Shown here piece by piece: positions 22,020 to 33,811 of a DNA stretch of 64,000 nt. The position numbers were made by a program, and so were the translations under genes. The stretch is from Malania oleifera (Eukaryota; Streptophyta; Magnoliopsida; Santalales; Ximeniaceae): the NCBI RefSeq assembly GCF_029873635.1, contig NC_080422.1, positions 6,056,001 to 6,120,000 of the forward strand. The letters run 5' to 3'. A model generated the notes under the pieces. It saw only the letters and a list, made by a program, of their open reading frames with translations, searched no databases and was not told the DNA's origin. Each line of letters starts with the position of its first letter. The first letter of the stretch is position 1.

Positions 22020-23165
22020 TTGGATTATAAACTGGTAGTGACTACGCCTTCAGGGTCGGTAGTTGTATGTAGTAGGGTAATCCGTGACTTTCCAATAGAA
22101 ATTCAGGAGAGAGTATTACCAGTTAGTTTTATTGTGTTTGATATGCATGACTTTTATATCGTTTTGAGTACGGACTGGTTGTCTGCTAGTTATGTCAGTA
22201 TCGATTGCCACAGGAGAGAAGTGGTGTTTAGACCTCCAGGGAAGCATGAATTTAGATTCTTAGGGTCGTGTATGCGCTCCGCACCATGGATCCTCTCAAC
22301 TTTGCAAGTTAGGAGATTACTTTTGGAGGGATGCCAAGGGTATCTGGTGTTTGTGAAAGACACGCCGGCAAGGGAACGTGAACTGGAGGAGATCCCTATT
22401 GTGTGCAAGTTCCCAAATGTGATCCTAGAGGACTTTCCGGGATTACCTCCAAATCGTGAGGTGGAGTTTGGTATAGAGTCGGTTCCTAGTATGGTGCCAA
22501 TATTGAAAGCTCCGTATCATATGGCTCCAGCAGAATTAAGGGAGTTGAAGGAATAACTACAAGAGCTTCTTGAAAATGGGTACATTCGACTGAGTGTTTT
22601 TCCTTGGGGAGCACTGGTGCTGTTTGTAAAGAAGAAAGACGGGTCGATGAGGATGTACATCGACTACAAAGAACTTAATATGGTGACGATAAAGAACAAA
22701 TACCCGTTACCCTGGATCGATGATCTGTTCGACCAGCTTCAGGGCATGTAGATCGTCTCTAAGATCGATCTAAGGTCTGGGTATCACTAGCTAAAGGTGA
22801 AAACGGAAGATGTTCCGAAAAAAGCTTTCCGAACTCGGTACTTCTATTATGAATTCATGGTTATGTCATTCGGTCTGAAAAATGCACCTGCAACATTTAT
22901 GGATTTAATAAACTGGGTTTTCTATGAATACTTAGATCAGTTCGTTGTGGTATTCGTTGATAACATCCAAGTATATTCTAGGAGTGCTGCAAAGCATGAA
23001 GTTCATCTGAGACTGGTATTGCATGTGCTCAGGGATAAGAGGTTATACGCTAAACTGAAGAAGTGTGAGTTTTGGCTAGAACAAATTTCGTTTCTAGGGC
23101 ATGTAGTGTCCAAAGGAGGGGTATCAGTGGATCCGAGTAAAATAGAAGCGGTGGTGGAGGCATAA
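22020..23165 (+). pseudogene. Reverse transcriptase of gypsy family B, truncated
   Basis: The linker (22020-22553) is open and includes SRVIRDFPIEIQERVLPVSF and FPGLPPNREVEF. RT then reads [20 protein letters not shown], with stops after ELKE, QGM and GYH. The catalytic box at 22953-22964 is FVDN, the second Asp of F/YxDD changed to Asn. The frame ends at KIEAVVEA and a stop at 23165, where the copia gag relic joins. The missing part includes the RT connection, RNase H and integrase. Confidence 0.9.
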
Positions 23166-23695
23166 CCTTGTGGTTTACAAGAGATTTTCAAATTCTTTTT
23201 GGAAACGTTATTTCTCTTAACTCCCAAAGATTTATGCAAGTTTTCTTTTCCTCTTATGATTTTGTCATGATCTTCATTTTTTTTTTTCAAGAGAGCATTT
23301 TCTTTCAAAACATTTGCCATTTGATTTTTCAAAATTCCTACTTCCCATTGAAGAATTTCATGATCTTTTTGAGTTTTTTCCATAAGTTCCTCATTTTCCC
23401 TTTTTAAAGAGTAATTTTCTTCTTTCAAGATAGAACAAAGACAAGGTTCCTTGCCTTTGGATTTAAACAATTTTCCTTCAAAAGTTTCTATCTTTTCTTT
23501 CAAAAACTCTTCATTTTTTCCTTTTAAGTGATTCATTTTCTTCTTTCAAAGAGGATTCTCGTTGCTTAGACATAGCAAGCTCTTTCTCAACATTTTTGTT
23601 CCTCTTTTTAACTAAAATTAATTCATTAAATAACACAATTTTCAACGACTTCATCATATGAAGGAAAATATTCATCATTATCATCCCAACTTATT
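23166..23695 (-). pseudogene. Copia gag coiled-coil relic
   Basis: Minus-strand reading shows a Lys/Glu-rich heptad-like stretch: NEEFLKEKIETFEGKLFKSK, EENYSLKRENEELMEKTQKD, then IIRGKENLHKSLGVKR, the typical end of the coiled-coil part of SIRE-type copia gag. A short acidic piece DNDEYFPSYDEVVEN lies upstream at about 23640-23690. It joins the truncated gypsy RT at 23166. It is not of the same gag type as the element at 31345. It could belong to the old LTR at 12915, but nothing proves that. Confidence 0.7.
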
Positions 23696-24488
23696 ATTAT
23701 TTTTATTTATTTTACAATTTGATATTGTACTAATTAGAATTATTCGTATCACAATAGCATCAATCTCCTTCAATTTATGATATATCACTTTACTACCATT
23801 TTTAGATGCATGCTATACCAATGGAAGTTTTCTTTTTCTTCTTGATTGAATAAGCTTTTTGCCCATCATGTGCCTAGCTTTGTTTTTTTTCTTTTTTTGG
23901 TCAAAATGCTCTATACATATTTACCTTAATCCTACAAACATTAAAAGATAAAGTTAAAAAATAAGCATATAAGCAATAATTTAGGTATAGTACTGGTCGA
24001 AAATAAGATAAGGGAGAGGTCATTTAGATGGTTTGGGCATCTGAAATGCAGATCTTATAGAACACGTGTAAGGAGAAGTGAGTTAGTTATTATTTATGAC
24101 ATAAAAAGGGGAGGGGTAGGTATAAAATAACTTGCAATGAGTTAGAAAGTAAGGATTTAATAACTCTTAATCGAATAGAGGAAAACATTTTCGATCGTGT
24201 GAAATGGCGGAAAATGATTCATGTAACCAACCCCATCTAGTGGAGCTTAAGACTTCTTGTTGTGTTGTGTTGTATATGTATTTACTTTGAAAAATTTCAA
24301 AGTTGAGAGATAATCTTCCAACTGTGAAAAAAATCAATAAGCATATTGAAAAACAAAATACAATTGTACATATGTAGTTAATTAATTTTTTACTGAGATA
24401 TCTGGTTTTCTTTATTGGCCAAATTAGTTATACTCATAACTACTTATTCAAAAATTTTGATAATATATATCTTATCTTTATGTTTAAG
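23696..24488. repeat. Duplicated block X, left copy
   Basis: Nearly the whole block is repeated in direct orientation at 37390-38195: both hold GCATCAATCTCCTTCAATTT, TTTTTAGATGCATGCTATAC and the LINE-like segment, with scattered substitutions and small indels. Similarity ends where the LTR at 24489 begins. The right copy is not cut by an LTR, so it shows the pre-insertion sequence. Confidence 0.85.
23985..24275 (+). pseudogene. 3' end relic of a LINE (RTE-like)
   Basis: With frameshifts, the plus strand reads RSFRWFGHLKCRSYRTRVRR and further on VKWRKMIHVTNP, the C-terminal signature of plant non-LTR retrotransposon proteins (WFGH..RR and W....HVADP). It is followed by TTGTTGTGTTGTGTTGTA, a short TTG/TG tail typical of RTE-type LINE 3' ends. 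The same relic is in the right copy at 37715-38005. Confidence 0.7.
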
Positions 24489-25032
24489 TGTTGTCCAATG
24501 CGAAAATGAGCGAAATAGTGCAACAATCATGATGAATAATACGAAAACACATACAGATAATGGAAAGTAGTAATCAACACAAGGATTTAATGTGGTTCTC
24601 CAGAATGCCTACGTCCACAGGAGCAAGCGGCGACTGAAATTCACTATCAATCATAAACAGGGTTATATCATTGTATTAATACTAACCTTTAGACGTACAG
24701 AGTTATTAGATAATCTCTCAAATACCCCTGTATCAATTCGCGGAGGATTTGCCTCTATATCCCCAACCTATTGATCTTTCCAGTTTATATTTCAAAAACA
24801 ACGCTGAACAAAATCATCGACAGTTTCATCAAACCATTGACAGTTTTCCTTCACTAGAAGAAACTGTCAATGTACCTATATCAAATTGTCGACGATTTTC
24901 TTCCTAATTGGCTACTGGAAGAAACCGTCAATTCAAACCATCAATGGTTTTTCTTGAGACCGACTTCCTTGTTTTCCTCAACCCGCTTTCTCTGTACATG
25001 TGTTCCACTCGATATGAGTCACATACTACAAC
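24489..25032 (-). repeat. Copia LTR, family F
   Basis: Starts TGTTGTCCAATG and ends CATACTACAACA, followed by the polypurine-tract complement AATCTCCACCTT, now split by the element inserted at 25038. It carries ATGTGGTTCTCC...GCCTACGTCCAC (24589-24618). Its palindromic words are decayed, for example CATTGACAG where the related LTR at 35027 has CGTCGACAA. The short remnant of its internal region is at 30805-30960. Confidence 0.82.
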
Positions 25033-25392
25033 AATCTTGATGCAATTCGTGTAATTCCAAAAGGGGGAGTGAATTAGAGATTTAAAATTTTCTAGGTCAA
25101 TTTAAGATCTTAGATAGTATTTCGCAACCTAGGGTCTTTCTAAGCAGTCTCAATTTTCCCAATTAATTAAGTATGCAAATATTTAAAACAAATATGGCAT
25201 TCTCTATAATTTAAATATTTGCATACAAACATCTCATCATATCCCATTTAAGCTTCAAAGCGTGTATGTGAAATGATTAGCCGCCAAATGTAAACATACA
25301 CGTGAATCATATCTTATTTAAAATTAAAGGCATGTATGCAGAAATAATGACAACGATAAACGAACAAGCATACATGTGCAGAAATTTAAAAG

Positions 25393-25394
<2 letters not shown>

Positions 25395-25479
<85 letters not shown>
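25395..25479. repeat. GATA/GA microsatellite
   Basis: AGAT repeats then about 35 GA units. In the second LTR of the element the same place has only GATAGACACACACACA (28691-28710), so the tract changed after insertion. Confidence 0.95.
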
Positions 25480-25481
<2 letters not shown>

Positions 25482-25569
25482 TTGTTATCGAGGTTCGGCC
25501 AAACCAGCCTACATCTCCGCTTTGGGCATACCCCTCAATGATTCCATTATCCCTGATCACTTAAATGGG

Positions 25570-25875
25570 TGGAGCAGAAGCCGTTTACAACCTTTCCTTA
25601 TGGGGTAAGGTAAACCCCAACTCAATTACAGAGTTGAGCCACAACCATACAACTTCTCCTTACGGGGTGAGGAATACTCCAACTCAATTACTTGGCTAAG
25701 CCAAACTGGTCTTCCTTATGGGGCAGAGACACCCCAGTTCAATTTACTGGGCTGAACCAAACCAGTCTTCTTTACAAGGTAGAGACTCCTAGTTCAATTT
25801 ACGAGTTGAATCCAACCAGTCTCCCGTATGGGCAGAGACTCCCCAGTTCAATTTACGGGCTGAACCCAACCGGTA
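25570..25875 (-). repeat. Minisatellite with hairpin units in family D LTR
   Basis: About five units of roughly 60 bp. Each unit has two short dyads: AGTCTC...GAGACT, and GTTCA...TGAAC or a variant (CTCAA...TTGAG at 25619-25640). The units diverge from one another, but the dyads are often kept. The homologous array in the other LTR is at 28800-29072. Confidence 0.8.
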
Positions 25876-27608
25876 CATAAAATCATTTTTGAACATATAA
25901 AAATGCTTCTAAATACAAGTAGAGATGTAGAACTTTAAAGTTCAATGCACTCTCAAATATGATATGAAATATGCTCAAGAGAGTAAGGTGATTTGCTCAA
26001 AATAATATTTTCAATCTTTGAACTATGATGTATATGATAAGCACTTCAAAGATTTTAGATCCAAATAAATATTTCTCCAAAAATATTTTCCAATAAAAAT
26101 CAGGAGAACCTAGGGTGTTTGCTTTCAAAGTGATTTTTGCACAAAAAGAATATATGATCTTTGATTTAAAATGTGGAGTAAGCAGCAAAGCATTTCAAAG
26201 ATCTGACTATGATACATATGTTCTCCAATAAAGATTTTGCAAAAAGAAATTTTTTTAGAGAAATTGGGACTTAAGCTCAAAATCATTTGTGCAATAAATC
26301 AAGATGAGCTTATGAATCTTGCAATGGAAATGCAAAAGATTCACAAGCAAGAACTTGGTTTTTCCCAAAAAAGTTTATCAAGAGAATTTTATGGGAAAAA
26401 CACTTAAGCATACTCTCAAGAATGATTTTCAAAAATAAAGAACAAGAGTAAATGCTATGGATGTAAAAATCAAAGCCAAAAAATAAATGCTCTCTTTCTA
26501 CAATTTTTTTTTCAAAAACAATAAGTGAAAGAGATTTGGAGAAAGTATAAAAAAAATTTCCCCAAAGAAAGATTTTTGTAATAAAAAATAGTTTGGGGGA
26601 ACTTTGATTAAAAGTAGCCCAAAAAGATTAGAGAGAAAAATTAGCTAATCAAAGTTGCTAAACAGAGTTATGAAGGGGGTATTTATAGAGTTTCTGAATT
26701 TTTTACCATTGGGAATACGCTTGGTATTTTTAAAATTATTTAATTAAAAAATTAAGCGTTATTAGCACTAAAAAATTACCGCAACCCAAGAGGTTCGGTC
26801 AACCGGTCCAAGCGCCAGTCGGCTGACCTCACATACGAAATTTTAATTTCAAACTGGGTTTGGTCGACCGAGCAAAGGGCTGGTGGATTGACCTAGGGCG
26901 ATTTTCCTTTTTTCGTGAGTTAGGTCGGCTGGTCAAATGACCGGTCAGTCGAGTCATGAAGGTCGGTCGATTGAGGCAATTTTAAACTAAAAACGTCGGT
27001 CGGCTGAGGAAGGTAGAGGGGACAAGTTCTAATGTTGGTCGACTGGGAAGCTGAGCTCAAAAATCGTCGGTCGACCAGGCCTAGTCAAACATTTGACTAT
27101 TGACCTAATGTGTGGTTGGTCGACTGAGCTATTTATATTTTGAAGTGGCCGGTTGACCGAGGTCTTTATGAAAATCAATTTTGGTCCTGCTTTTGACCTT
27201 AAATTATTTTAAAAACCTTTGTATAAGTTTATATTTTAAGAGTAAGGTTTTTTCCTAAAAATATTGGGTGCCCTAAGGTTTGTCTATGGCCTTTGATTCC
27301 CTACGGTTAGTCTAGGGTTCGTCCAGTCTAAGCATTCAATCATATCATGCAGATGCATGTTTTATTATAGACCAAAGATAATAAACTAAATGCAATACAA
27401 ATAAAAAAAAATAAGTCTTCTTCTTCTCCTTTGCTCTTTTGTCTTCATGGAATATGCCTGATTGTGATCTTTACGTCCTTTATGGCTTCTATCTTTAGTC
27501 CCCTTATGCGTGTGTTGAATTATATACCTGTTCACAAGTTAAGTACACACATAAGATGCTTGTGCATTTTTCAGCATCAAAATAGGGATCGAACTCAAAA
27601 CGTTAACA

Positions 27609-28431
27609 ATCTCCACCTTTTCGATGATGACAAAACCACCATAGCAAAATGGGTTAAGCATGAAAAGACTCCCCTTAACAATATACATAATTGAAAATAA
27701 ATGGTATAGCTCAGGCATATCAATAGATAGAAGACATTTTAAATTAATTATACATCTAGTTTTAACATTAAAGCACATTACAACTCAGATTTTTGCCCCT
27801 ATATTTTTTACCTTTATATTTGTCCCTCACATAAAAATTGGCATTTTGCTCATAAGTTTCTCCCCCTTTTGGCCTCAACAAAAAGGGTTAAGCTAAGTAG
27901 ACAATAATTTTAGCATTTAAAACATTTTTAGCTTAAAATAGAAACTCCCCCTTTTTGAAATATCTTTCAATTTACTTAGAAAAATTCTCTCCCTTTTTGG
28001 CATTTATTCACACAAAGCAATATAACTGGTCATTAAAAAAATATGACATCATAAACATGATCAGACTAGAATTATCCTTAAACCATTTGCAGTTCAAACA
28101 ATACATAGACCCGCAAAAAAAAGAGTTCAGAACATACGACTTATGATAGCAAGAGTAGGTTTGAGTATGAATTCAGTCTAATTAGTTTGTATGCATTTTT
28201 ATGTCTAATCACGGAACTAGTTATGCAACACCCTTAAAACATTTTGATATATATAAGCTTCATGACACAAAATTTGTATAATAGTTTTAATAGCACATGT
28301 CATGAATTCATTTAAGCACATAGACAAGAAATAAGATAAATTCTATATACGTTCATTTCTTGCAATTTAAATATATAAATAAATATACATCCCCTTATGA
28401 TTATCAATAAATACTGGGGACTGTGCTTGCA
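27609..28431 (-). mobile_element. Remaining internal region of family D element
   Basis: No protein domain could be recognised. The strand complementary to the element's sense strand has several short pyrimidine tracts (CTCCCCCTTTT at 27860-27870 and 27945-27955, and CTCCCTTTTTGG near 27990), that is, repeated polypurine tracts in the sense strand. This resembles the long 3' untranslated part of SIRE-like copia elements. Confidence 0.6.
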
Positions 28432-30799
28432 GTCTCAATTTCCCCAATTAATTAAGTATGCAAATATTTAAAACAAATATGGCATTCTCTACAGTTTAAA
28501 TATTTGCATACAAACATCTCATCATATCACATTTAAGATTTAAAGTGTGTATGTGAAATGATTAGCCGCCAAATGTAAACATACACGTGAAGCATATCTT
28601 ATTTAAAATTAAAGGTATGTATGCAAAAATAATGACAACTATAAATGAATAAGCATACATGTGCGGAAATTGAAGTGTAGAAATTTAAATGAGATAGACA
28701 CACACACACACACAATTTGTTATCGAGGTTCGGCCAAACCAGCCTACGTCTGCTTTGGGCATACCCCCCAAGGATTCCGCCATCCCTACTTACTTAAATG
28801 GGCAGAGCAGAAGCTGTTCAAGTACAGGGTTGAACCAAAACCATACAATCTCTCCTTACGGGGCCAGAAATACCCCAGCTCAATTATCAGGCTGAGCCGA
28901 ACTGGTCTCCCTCACAGGGTGGAGACATCCAGTTCAATTTATCGAGTTGAACCAAACCGGTCTCCCTTATAGGGCAGAGATTCCCTAATTCAATTTACGG
29001 GCTGGACCCAACCGATCTCCCTTACGAGGCAAAGACTCCCTAGTTCAATTTACGAGCTGAACCCAACCGGTACATAAAACCATTTTTATACATATAAAAA
29101 TGCTTCCAAATACAAGTTGAGATGCACAACTTTAAAGCTCAATGCATTCTCAAATATGATATGAAATATGTTGAAGAGAGTAAGGTGATTTACTCAAAAT
29201 AATATTTTCAATCTTTGAACTATGATGTATATGATCAACACATCAAAGATTTTAGATCCAAATAAATATTTCTCCAAAAATATTTTCCAATAAAAATCAG
29301 GATAATCTAGGGTGATTGCTTTCAAAGTGATTTTTGCACAAAAAGAATATATGATCTTTGATTTAAAATGTGGAGTAAGCAATAAAGCATTTCAAAGATC
29401 TGAATGTGATACATATGTTCTCCAATAAAGATTTTGCAAAAAGAAATTGTTTGGAGAAACTAGGATTTAAGCTCAAAAATATTTGTGCAATAAATCAAGG
29501 TGAGCTTATGAATCTTGCAATGGAAGTGCAAAAGATTTACAAGTAAGAACTTGGTTTTTCCCAAAAATGTTTATCAAGAGAATTGTATGGGAAAAACACT
29601 TATGCATACTCTCAAGAATGATTTTCAAAAATAAAGAACAAGTGAGAGTAAATGCTATGGATGTAAAAAAAATAAAAACCCAAAAATAAATGCTCTCTTT
29701 CCAGAAATATTTTTCAAAAACAATAAGTGAAAGAGATTTGGAGAGAGTATAAAAAATTTGCCCAAAGAAAGATTTTTGCAATAAAAAATAATTTTGGAGA
29801 ACTTTGATTAAAAGTTGCCCAAAAAGATTAGAAAGAAAAATTGGCTAATCAAAGTTGATAAACATAGATATGAATGGGATATTTATAGAGTTTCTGAATT
29901 TTTGACCGTTGGGGACATGTTTGGTATTTTTAAAATTATTTAATTAAAAAATTAAGCATGATTAGCACTGAAAAATTATCGCAACCTAAGAGGTTCGGTC
30001 GATCGGTCCAAGCGTCGGTCGACTGAACTCACACAAAAAATTTGAATTTCAAACTAGGTTCGGTCAACCGAGCAAAGGGCCGGTTGGCTGAGTTAGGGCG
30101 ATTTTTCTTTCTTCATGAGTTCAGTCAGCTGGTCAAATGACTGGTCGGTCGAGCCATGAAGGCCGGTCGGACAATTTTGAACTAAAAACAATGGTTGGCT
30201 AAGGAAGGTAGAGGGGTCAAGTTCTAATGTCAGTCAACTGTGGAAGTTGAGCTCAAAAATCATCGATTGACCGAACCTAGTCATACATTTGACTACTAGC
30301 TTAATGTGTGGTCGGTCGATTGAGCTATTTATATCTTGAAGTGGCCGATGGACCAAGGTCCTTATGAAAATCAATTTTGGTCATGTTTTTGACCTTAAAT
30401 TATTTTGAAAACCTTTGTATAAGTTTAGTTTTTAAGAGCAAGGTTTTTCCTGAAAATATTAGGTGCCCTAAGGTCTGTCTATGGCATTTGATTCACTACG
30501 GTCAGTCTAGGGTTCGTCCAGTCTAAGCATTCAATCATATCATGCAGATGCATGCATTATTATAGACCAAAGATAATAAACTAAATGCAATACAAATAAA
30601 ACAAATAAGTCTTCTTCTTCTCCTTTGCTCTTTTGTGTTCATAGAATACGCCCGATTGTGATCTTTACGTCCTTTATGGTTTCCATCTTTAGTCCCCTTA
30701 TATGTGTGTTGAATTATATACTTGTTCATAAGTTAAGTACACACATAAGATGCTTGTTCGTTTGTTAGCATCAAAGGAATCGAACTCAAAAAGTCAACA
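28432..30799 (-). repeat. 5' LTR of family D element (truncated at its inner end)
   Basis: It matches 25138-27608 over its whole length in direct orientation and ends AAAAAGTCAACA at 30799. The first 100 bp of the left LTR (25038-25137) have no counterpart. Differences between copies are numerous, mainly transitions and small indels, so the insertion is not recent. Confidence 0.85.
28800..29072 (-). repeat. Minisatellite with hairpin units, second LTR copy
   Basis: Four to five units as in 25570-25875. One unit has GCTCA...TGAGC (28883-28900) where others have GTTCA...TGAAC, and another has GGTCTCC...GGAGAC (28905-28926). Paired positions thus change together in these units. Confidence 0.8.
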
Positions 30800-30804
30800 A
30801 ATCT

Positions 30805-31344
30805 CCACCTTGGCGAATATTCACCTCTTAGGAGAAAACTAAAAACATAACCTACAATTCCACCTGAGACAATAGGTTGGGATGCCTCTCATCTAGCACC
30901 TAGAGACATTAATCAAGTCCAAGTAGTGCTTGAACTTATTTGTGGTAACAAGCTTTGTGTACATTTAAATACGCACATAAAGATGCCCGTGACATCTCTA
31001 ATTAACAAACTAAGTATATTTTATTTAGAATATATATATATCAATAACAAAAAATGTAATAGTGTTCCTTTTAATTTTTGAAAATTAACAAGCTAGAACG
31101 TAATTAAATTTAATTATTTAGTAGCCCAATTACCTAAGAAAAAAATGGTTTGACAATACATATGCCTTTATTGGTTTAATTAAGAAATTGGCTTTGAGAA
31201 TTGTTGTTAATTATTATTATATGGCTTGAAGAAGTATATAGCTTTACAATATAAAACTAATTGTGTCATGTACATTGTTCTATCCTTAAAGTTAACTTGT
31301 TTATAGATAAGAGTAAACTAAATGTTTGTCATTTTAAACATTTA
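30805..31344. repeat. Block Y, left copy (copia 3' internal end plus flanking DNA)
   Basis: Bases 30805-30960 continue the family F element cut at 25033: a polypurine-tract complement, then the end of the copia coding region (AGTCCAAGTAGTGCTTGAAC). From about 30965 the sequence is AT-rich flank. The entire block recurs at 36637-37200. The left copy ends at 31344, where an LTR starts; the right copy runs on uninterrupted (AACATTTAAAAGATTTAC). Confidence 0.85.
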
Positions 31345-31923
31345 TGTTGTTATCGAGTGCATGTAGCAGAAGCCCTCACACAAACTCACGAAACAATCTT
31401 TTAAAAAAAAAAGCAATGGAATCACTTAATAATGAACAATACGAAAGAAGCAACCACTCAACCACAATGAGAATAATGGAAAGTAATAAAATTAAAGACA
31501 CAAGAATTTACGTGATTTGACAATTTGCCCATGTCCACGGGAACATAGGTTGTTTTGCACTAACACAATGAAGCTTACATCAAGCTTATCAAACTAGGGT
31601 TACAAAATATGACTAAATACTAATCCTATGCGTACATAGAAGATTTCTATTATATCTAAAACACTTATGTAGTGATCCCCGAAGGAAAATCCTCCAAAAT
31701 CTCCAATCTATTGATCTCCAATTCGAAATTCGATGATGTGTGCGAGTGTAAGCGATAATGATTTTAACCCGTGAGCAATTTCGTTGTAGCTGTCTTGAAA
31801 CCAACGACGGCTAGGCCAGACCATCGGCGGTTTGCCTTTTGCAAACTTCTCTCTTTGTTCCTCATTTTACAATGATTTCTCGGTGCATGCGTTCCACTCA
31901 AAATATGAGTCACATCCTCAATA
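31345..31923 (-). repeat. 3' LTR of copia family G
   Basis: Starts TGTTGTTATCGAG and ends CATCCTCAATA, followed by ATCTCCATCTTGG, the polypurine-tract complement. It carries a decayed copy of the shared module, TTTACGTGATTTGAC...GCCCATGTCCACGG (31509-31540). It aligns to the first 540 bp of the right LTR. Confidence 0.82.
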
Positions 31924-33787
31924 ATCTCCATCTTGGCGAATATTCACAACTTAGGAGAAATCCAAAAGCATAACCCTACTACTCCACCCAGGCCAGTAGA
32001 TTGGGACCGCCTCCCGTCTAACACCTGGAAACGTAAAGCAAGTCCAAGCAACGCTTGAACTTATCCATGGTAATAGGAACTCCACCTAACTGAACACACA
32101 ACTCCTTGAATGATCCTTTAAACCACAATGCTACCTTGGCAACTTCAGCCACTTCCAAACACTCTGATCTAGTTATAACTTGTGCAATCTGAGAATGTAC
32201 CCTAAACTTCTAACAATTAGGCCTTCCCACAACATACCTTGTTGTAGGCCTCCTATCATCTAAGTCCCCTGTGTAGTATGCATCCATGAATCTCACAACT
32301 GACGGATCACTTTATTTCCCACTGAAGTACCCTGCTGCATAGGCGTAGGAAACCTTTGACACGTCTTGAACATCACCGTCCGTCCTTGAGTACTGAGCAG
32401 TAGATTGTTTAATTTGATATTCCACCAGTGTACCACCATGAGAGAACCACCATCTCCCTGTGGTTATGACCACAAAGCCACCCTAAGATAATCCCAATCT
32501 CCCTGCAGCTTTATACTTATGAACCTCCAACCCAAGAATCCTTTTGGCAGCACTCAAAACCTTTATGTCAACTTTCTTTATCAGCAGAGTTTCCAACTGA
32601 TTTACCTCAATCAAAACTTTCCTAGAAATTGGCATGTTACTCACATCAAACAAAAGAATAATTGCCCACTTGCATCCTCTCTACCTTTCTCCCTCTAGGA
32701 GCTCCACCAACCCCCACGTCTAATGTTTATACAGTAACTCCATCTCTTTCACCTTGGCACCTATCCACCTACCCTTCTCTTGGCTGTGCACTGCTTCTTG
32801 AAAGGTAGTAGGATCCTTCCTAGTATTAATAAATGTATAAGACATCAGATCATCAAATTTATACGTGGGCGGTAGCCTGATAGTGCATCTGAGCCCATTA
32901 TGATCCTGCTGGTCTACCGATCTTAAACTCCCTGCATTATGACCAATGTCATATATGCACTGAGTTTATAAATCCACCTGTATCACAATCTCCTTTCTAA
33001 CTCTAGTTATACTGTGATACTGGAGGTCTCCTGATTTAGAACTCTCTGCATTTATGCTCTGAGTCTCCAACTCCACTTACACAACATGTTTGTTGCTGCT
33101 ACAGCTTTCTAGCACCCGTTTCTCTTCGTCTACCCGAGTACGATGTATCATGGCTTTAACACCTAAAACCATGTCTCCACTGATCATCACTCTGTTTGTC
33201 ATCAGATCACCCAGCTTGATCCCATCTTTCTTTTACCTCAGAAATATGTACCGTTTAGACATTACACCAAGCTTAGAAACGTGCATAGCTGGACCTCCTA
33301 AATCTCTCAAACTAGAGAAATCTACTGCATAATCTGTCCAAGCCTCTCCTGCAACTCTCCCATCTAGTGATACGCTTGGCGATCGATTAATCTAAAAACC
33401 CGCTATGCTCGCTAACTTTACAAAGAAGTTCCTTACAAGCCTTGCATACAATCTTCCATGCTCACAAAACGCCTTGAACACCAGCGTACTCAGCTCCAAT
33501 GTTTGACATGAGGAACTCTCTCTCGGTCTGGTACCCCACCTCAGTCACAAGTTAAACCTAGAAAACATCTCCAACTTGTGCCGCATGAAATACCCCTAGA
33601 CCTTATGTGATAAACTCACAAAGTACACATGTCCAACTCGTGATGCTGCCCTCACTAGTCCCCAAACATCCAAAATAATGTAGTTAAGAATACCCTCCAT
33701 TTTGTATGTGGTTGTGTTACACAAAATGGTATTATCTAACTCAGAACTTTTAGTTGCAGCTTCACCTACAACTGTGTTACTTAGCAA
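31924..33787 (-). pseudogene. Copia pol relic (integrase, RT, RNase H) with internal deletions
   Basis: The integrase start is seen as TTYKMEGILNYIILDVWGLV with its first catalytic Asp (33596-33787). The HHCC zinc region that should precede it is missing: LDNTILC runs straight into NTTTYK. The RT N-terminus (about 32700-32880) shows DPTTFQEAVHSQEKGRW and WGLVELLEGER, then GCKWA joins directly to ILLFDVSNM, where YVDD would be. About 120 residues of the palm are therefore missing and the catalytic Asp pair is gone. The 3' end keeps the usual AGCAACGCTTGAACTT coding end complement at 32045-32060. Confidence 0.82.
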
Positions 33788-33811
33788 TGCATAGAGATTC
33801 CCTGCTAACCT

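Larger units (their letters stand above)
16185..23165 (+). mobile_element. Ty3/gypsy element, family B, truncated in RT
   Basis: A plus-strand gypsy element inserted in the copia integrase tail. It has a 5' LTR (16185-20452, split by a solo LTR), a tRNA-iMet PBS, gag with two knuckles, protease, and RT up to [16 protein letters not shown], where it stops abruptly at 23165 against a copia gag relic. The 3' half and 3' LTR are missing, so no target-site duplication can be checked. Confidence 0.9.
25038..27608 (-). repeat. 3' LTR of family D element
   Basis: The complete 2.57-kb LTR starts TGATGCAATTCGTG and ends CGTTAACA. It contains a GA microsatellite (25395-25479), a five-unit minisatellite (25570-25875), an AT-rich central part, a reverse TATA (complement of CTATAAATACCCC, about 26668-26680) and dispersed GGTCGRCCG/GGTCGACTG words at 26800-27170, close to U3. 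The same TATA context is found in the plus-strand relative at 54369-58371. Confidence 0.85.
25038..30799 (-). mobile_element. Internally deleted copia-type element, family D, with target-site duplication
   Basis: The element starts TGATGC and ends GTCAACA, flanked by identical AATCT repeats (25033-25037 and 30800-30804). It has two LTRs in direct orientation (25038-27608 and 28432-30799) around only about 820 bp of internal sequence (27609-28431). The polypurine tract (complement of ATCTCCACCTTTT, 27609 onward) shows minus orientation. The right LTR lacks the first 100 bp or so of the left LTR, and no PBS is present, so one deletion removed the PBS, all genes and the adjoining LTR end. Confidence 0.88.

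Noticed and set aside
25324..25560. Open frame with long Ser-Leu repeats
   Set aside because: It is the translation of the GA/CT microsatellite at 25395-25479; no protein-coding signal.
25570..25875. Regularly spaced repeats that could recall a CRISPR array
   Set aside because: Units are contiguous and diverged with no unique spacers, in a plant retrotransposon LTR; a minisatellite.
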